Of a stretch of 64,000 bases of DNA, positions 60,669-64,000 are shown piece after piece. Each line of letters opens with the position of its first letter. The stretch's first letter is position 1. Origin of the DNA: Rhizopus arrhizus (taxonomy: Eukaryota; Mucoromycota; Mucoromycetes; Mucorales; Rhizopodaceae); assembly GCA_024220505.1 (NCBI GenBank), contig JAKZZE010000018.1:434001-498000 (forward strand). Direction: 5' to 3'. Position numbers and translations under genes: made by a program. The notes below the pieces were generated by a model. That model saw only the letters and a list, made by a program, of their open reading frames with translations, was not told where the DNA came from and made no database searches.

Positions 60669-60734
60669 ATTTTTGCCGCCCTTTATAAGAAGGAGAAAAA
60701 GAAAAAGGGAAAAAAAGATTGGATCCCGAATATA

Positions 60735-62683
60735 TTAATCTGTTTTTATTAATAATTTTTGAGCAATACTTTGAAGGAATTGGTCATAACCATATTGTGA
60801 CAAGAGTTGTAAGCCGATGGGGTACTTATCTTGGCCAAAGGGTATTGTGATTGCAGGTATTCCTGCTAAATTAGCAGGTAAAGTCATCACATCATTCATG
60901 TACTCTGTGACCAATTCATCTCTATTATTTAAAATGGGTGCATCGGACGTTGCGCTTGGAATTAATAGAATATGAGCTGAGCCCTGTGTGAAACCTTGAT
61001 TGTGTAGTAAATTGGGTTGTTTAAATACATTATCAAAATCTTGTTGAATTAAGCGTCTTGCTTTTTGTGCTGGTAAGAATAATGTTTCATATGTTCTACC
61101 ATTAATCATAAATATAAGAGTATAACTTAATTACTGTTTTAATATAGTGCCTACCCAGCTGTGAGAACATGAGTTCCAAGTAATATACGTCTTTGAACCT
61201 CAGCACCAAATCCTTGACTACGTGTGATTGAAAATAATAATTGATCTTCTTCCTCTTCTTTACTCCGATAACCTTAAATAAAGGTGAATTTCTGAAGCAA
61301 AAACAAAAATCTAGAACTTTTCTATTTACCATATTTCATTCCATCGAATCTTGCTAAATTAGAACTTGCTTCTGCTAATGCAATTATATAATAAGCAGGC
61401 AAGGCTAATGGTACATGTGGCATAGATACAGGCACAATCTCTGCTCCAAGATTCTTTAATTTTTCAATTCCTTTACGCCAAACATCAACCACTTTGTCTG
61501 ATAACGAGTCCACGTAAAACTCCTGTGGAATACCAACTACTAATCCACTTAGATCATCTTTATCTTGCCATTTGGATTTCAATTCATTATCCTTTTCATC
61601 CAGCTCATTCCTAAATTCAACAGGTATTGAAGTAGGATCTAATTCATCGTATTCAGATATAATATCTATCACAAGGTACGTGAGCAATTACTATTGTGTA
61701 ACTTGTATAATTATTTTTTACTGTAAACATCAGAACAATCATTGACTGTCTTTGCCAATATGCCAATTGTATCCAAGGAATTCGCATAAGAAATTAATCC
61801 GTTTCTAGAGCAACGACCATAAGAAGGTTTAAACCCAACAACTCCACAATAGGAAGCTGGCATTCTAACCGATCCACCTGTGTCTGATCCTAGAGCACTA
61901 ACATTTACTGTCACTTTTATTTAATTCAATCAGGAACAGCGTTCATTTCTTACGCTCTACACATATTAGCTGCAACACTAGCCGCACTTCCTCCTGAACT
62001 TCCACCTGCTACTCGTTTGTCACTCAAATCATAAGGATTTACAACAGGGCCATAGACACTGTGTACATTAGCTGATCTACTCGAGTTTTAATAAGCAAGC
62101 TTTTAATCATTACCACGATTTACCCCATGCCAAATTCGTCCATATTTGTCTTTCCAACGATCAATGCACCGGCATCATTTAATAATTGAACAACAGTCGC
62201 GTCATAAGGAGAAGTGAAATCTATATAAATTAATATATGCTTTTTTTGGTCATGCTTACTCAATATAAACCTTTCAGCATATTCGAGGCACAAGTAGTCG
62301 GAAGAGATTTTGTGCATATGTTATCTTTGATAGCAATAGGTGCTCCGTCTATGGGACTCAACGCTTTACCTATATTATCAATCAATCTTTTTTGTTTTTT
62401 GGTTTAAATATTCTAAGGTTGGACCTTCATTGTATCTATTATCTGATTCTATTGCTTTTTGTTCTAGTAATTGTCTATTATTTATGGAAACAAATGCGTT
62501 GATTTCTGAATTATGTTTGTCGATTGTATTTAAACACTGTTGAACAGCCAACACAGAAGAATGTCGACACTAGCAAATGATAATAATAAGAACACTGTTT
62601 GCTTCCTATAAGAATTATTTTGTTGTTACTTGTCGTTTTAAATAATATTTTGTCGATAATCGTGGTGTTGACCTCAAAAACAT
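60735..62683 (-). CDS. GATA/HER2: Glutamyl-tRNA(Gln) amidotransferase subunit A, mitochondrial
   Basis: GatA supplies ammonia from glutamine to convert Glu-tRNA(Gln) to Gln-tRNA(Gln) in mitochondria, together with GatB and a small subunit. Nine exons, 62683-62630, 62569-62425, 62369-62271, 62220-62124, 62076-61954, 61897-61722, 61665-61330, 61272-61155 and 61095-60735, give 502 aa. The 18-codon first exon is a basic, Arg/Ser-rich presequence ([18 protein letters not shown]). The amidase-signature Ser-cisSer-Lys triad is complete: Lys in [11 protein letters not shown], Ser in [12 protein letters not shown], and the nucleophile Ser in [12 protein letters not shown]. It ends [20 protein letters not shown]. 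The donor after exon 2 (GTCCAA) is weak but gives the expected family sequence [11 protein letters not shown]. Confidence 0.94.
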
Positions 62684-62828
62684 TTTATTACAAGAAAAAA
62701 AAAATTGACAGGCCCTTTTATTTGCAAGTCAATTAAAACACCACTAAAATGCAGTGTTATCCAAAATTAGAATGATTATCATGACTTCACCGTCATTTTT
62801 TCTTCCTTTCATTTAATTCATAAAAATC
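62684..62828. promoter_or_regulatory. Bidirectional promoter between GatA and the C2-domain gene
   Basis: Only 145 bp separate the two divergent start codons, so both promoters must lie here or within the first introns. I see no clear TATA box; an A/T-rich patch and short CTTCC/GGAAG-like words are present. Confidence 0.6.
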
Positions 62829-64000
62829 ATGTCGAGGATTTCAACACAAACAAACTTGTTACCGGGAATTTTGCGAGTAAGCAGTACGAAAATAGAACTC
62901 TAAGAGAAACTTACATTATAAAGATTACTATCAATAGCTGTTTTTTGAATATACCAGTCAAGCGGCCTTATATAATTATCACACTTGGAGGTTTATCACA
63001 ATTAATTAAAAGTTAATAGTAGCTAATATCCACATAGACCAAGTACATCAAACATCTATATCAGAATATCCACAAGGTTACTGGAACGAAGGGTTTGAAC
63101 TCAAAGTATCTTATCACAACCAACTCTTTGATACCATTCAACTCGACCTGTACGATAGCCAGATATTCCTTTGGGACAAACATATCGGACGAGCTGAGAT
63201 TCGCTTAATGTATTTGGAGGGAATGCCCGAGTGTTTTACGAGCTACTATGAGATATTTGAAAAACGACTCGCAATTGGTGCCACCTCTCAAGTAAGCCGA
63301 AAGACATTGATGACATCTGGTGTCGGTGCTATCCAAGCACAGATCGCGTATAGATATCGTGTCCATACAACGCAAACTTCCTTGGACGCGAGCGAGATGA
63401 ATGATTTGATTGATCGACAACAGATGGCGATTGGATTGAACGATCGTGAGTTGATCGAGGAATTTAATAAACGGCTCAAATGTCAGCGCGAGTCGAATGA
63501 GGATATTGAATTTAACAAATTCGAACAGCAAGAGCTAGCAGATGATGGGCAAGATGTTCCCGACGATAGTAGCACAGAGGAGCAACAGCAACGTCCTTTG
63601 TCGCTATCTAGGTCACGTGCAAGCACATTGTCTGTTGTACAACAAGAGCAAGAAAACAAGACATCACTACTAGGTTCACTTTCTTCTTTATTTAGTTTCT
63701 CATTTAGTAATGGATCAGCTACAGTTGAGAGCCACAGCACATTAAAAGAAGATGAGTTAGAAAAGAATGTTCTGGAAGAAGAAGAAGAAGGACTAAAGTC
63801 TTTTCCGATACTGAATACACTAGGCTCATGGACGATGGCAAAAGAAACAAACCAAGTGCTACGAGCAATTGGGAAACTGCTCGTTGCTTTTGTAAGTCTA
63901 AGAATAAAATTAGATAATAATAATCATAACATTATTGATTAGGGACAAGGATTTGAATTGTCCAATTTACAAATATTAGCAGGCTTTACTGTGGTTGAAA
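62829..64000 (+). CDS. C2-domain protein, putative class-3 lipase (5' part only)
   Basis: The gene runs off the window. Exons are 62829-62876 (MSRISTQTNLLPGILR), 62938-62990, 63038-63891 and 63943 onward. The second exon gives a C2 strand, IPVKRPYIIITLG, and the third continues DQVHQTSISEYPQGYWNEGF then LFDTIQLDLYD, the expected C2 beta-sandwich. A long acidic/Gln-rich and Ser-rich linker follows. The fourth exon starts GQGFELSNLQILAGF, which I associate with fungal C2-containing class-3 lipases (moderate confidence; the catalytic GxSxG lies outside the window). The frame from exon 1 into exon 2 is off by one unless a T is removed from the TTTTTT at 62941-62946, so that junction or base call is doubtful. 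Confidence 0.65.

Overview
This is nuclear DNA of an early-diverging filamentous fungus, most likely a Mucorales (Mucoromycota) species. The evidence is an AT-rich background with long A/T homopolymers, dense short introns (about 45-95 nt, mostly GT...AG with visible CTAAC-like branch points), full-length eukaryotic housekeeping genes of fungal type, and transposon and accessory-gene families that I recognise from Mucorales. All gene models were spliced by hand from exon phase, so boundaries are inferences; where the phases close, exon coordinates are listed in the entry.

Layout. 0-8.7 kb: tRNA-Pro(UGG), a repeat-poor AT-rich stretch, holocytochrome c synthase, an unrecognised acidic protein and guanylate kinase. 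8.7-11.9 kb: an accessory island with two inverted 3' fragments of one IS630/Tc1-mariner transposase flanking a zinc-finger plus PD-(D/E)XK-like gene that is broken by two nearly identical ~100-bp MITEs. 13-32.7 kb: a housekeeping block: a small Ser-rich protein, 3-ketoacyl-CoA thiolase, an F-box/WD40 protein, mitochondrial TrpRS, a membrane-anchored neutral-sphingomyelinase-like enzyme, ALA dehydratase, UreG, very-long-chain 3-ketoacyl-CoA reductase, a PX-AGC (SGK3-like) kinase and an MGST3-type MAPEG protein. 33-43.5 kb: a second, larger accessory island with coding-like debris, a 5' fragment of the same mariner family abutting a Ty3/gypsy integrase tail, a multi-exon accessory pseudogene, a relic of a Fanzor (eukaryotic TnpB) gene, an Rpn/PD-(D/E)XK-like pseudogene and a 5'-truncated LINE. 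44-50.4 kb: an MDR-type oxidoreductase, an SH3-TBC RabGAP and Elongator subunit Elp5. 50.4-55.3 kb: a gene-poor tract with a minisatellite. 55.3-64 kb: a FAM32A homologue, a LIM-LIM-C1-RhoGAP, mitochondrial GatA and, diverging from it, the 5' part of a C2-domain (putative class-3 lipase) gene cut by the window edge.

How it fits together. The housekeeping genes do not form one pathway; they are ordinary neighbours covering heme and cytochrome maturation (HEM2, HCCS), mitochondrial translation (TrpRS, GatA), fatty-acid metabolism (thiolase, ketoacyl reductase), urease activation (UreG) and small-GTPase or lipid signalling (RabGAP, RhoGAP, PX kinase). The interesting biology is in the two islands. 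There, putative nuclease-fold gene families that are amplified in these fungi sit among mariner, gypsy, LINE, MITE and Fanzor sequences, and all of them carry stops, frame breaks or insertions. The best candidates for a second look are the MITE-split PD-(D/E)XK-like gene (removing each MITE plus one TA restores the reading frame) and the Fanzor relic inserted at the end of another accessory gene.
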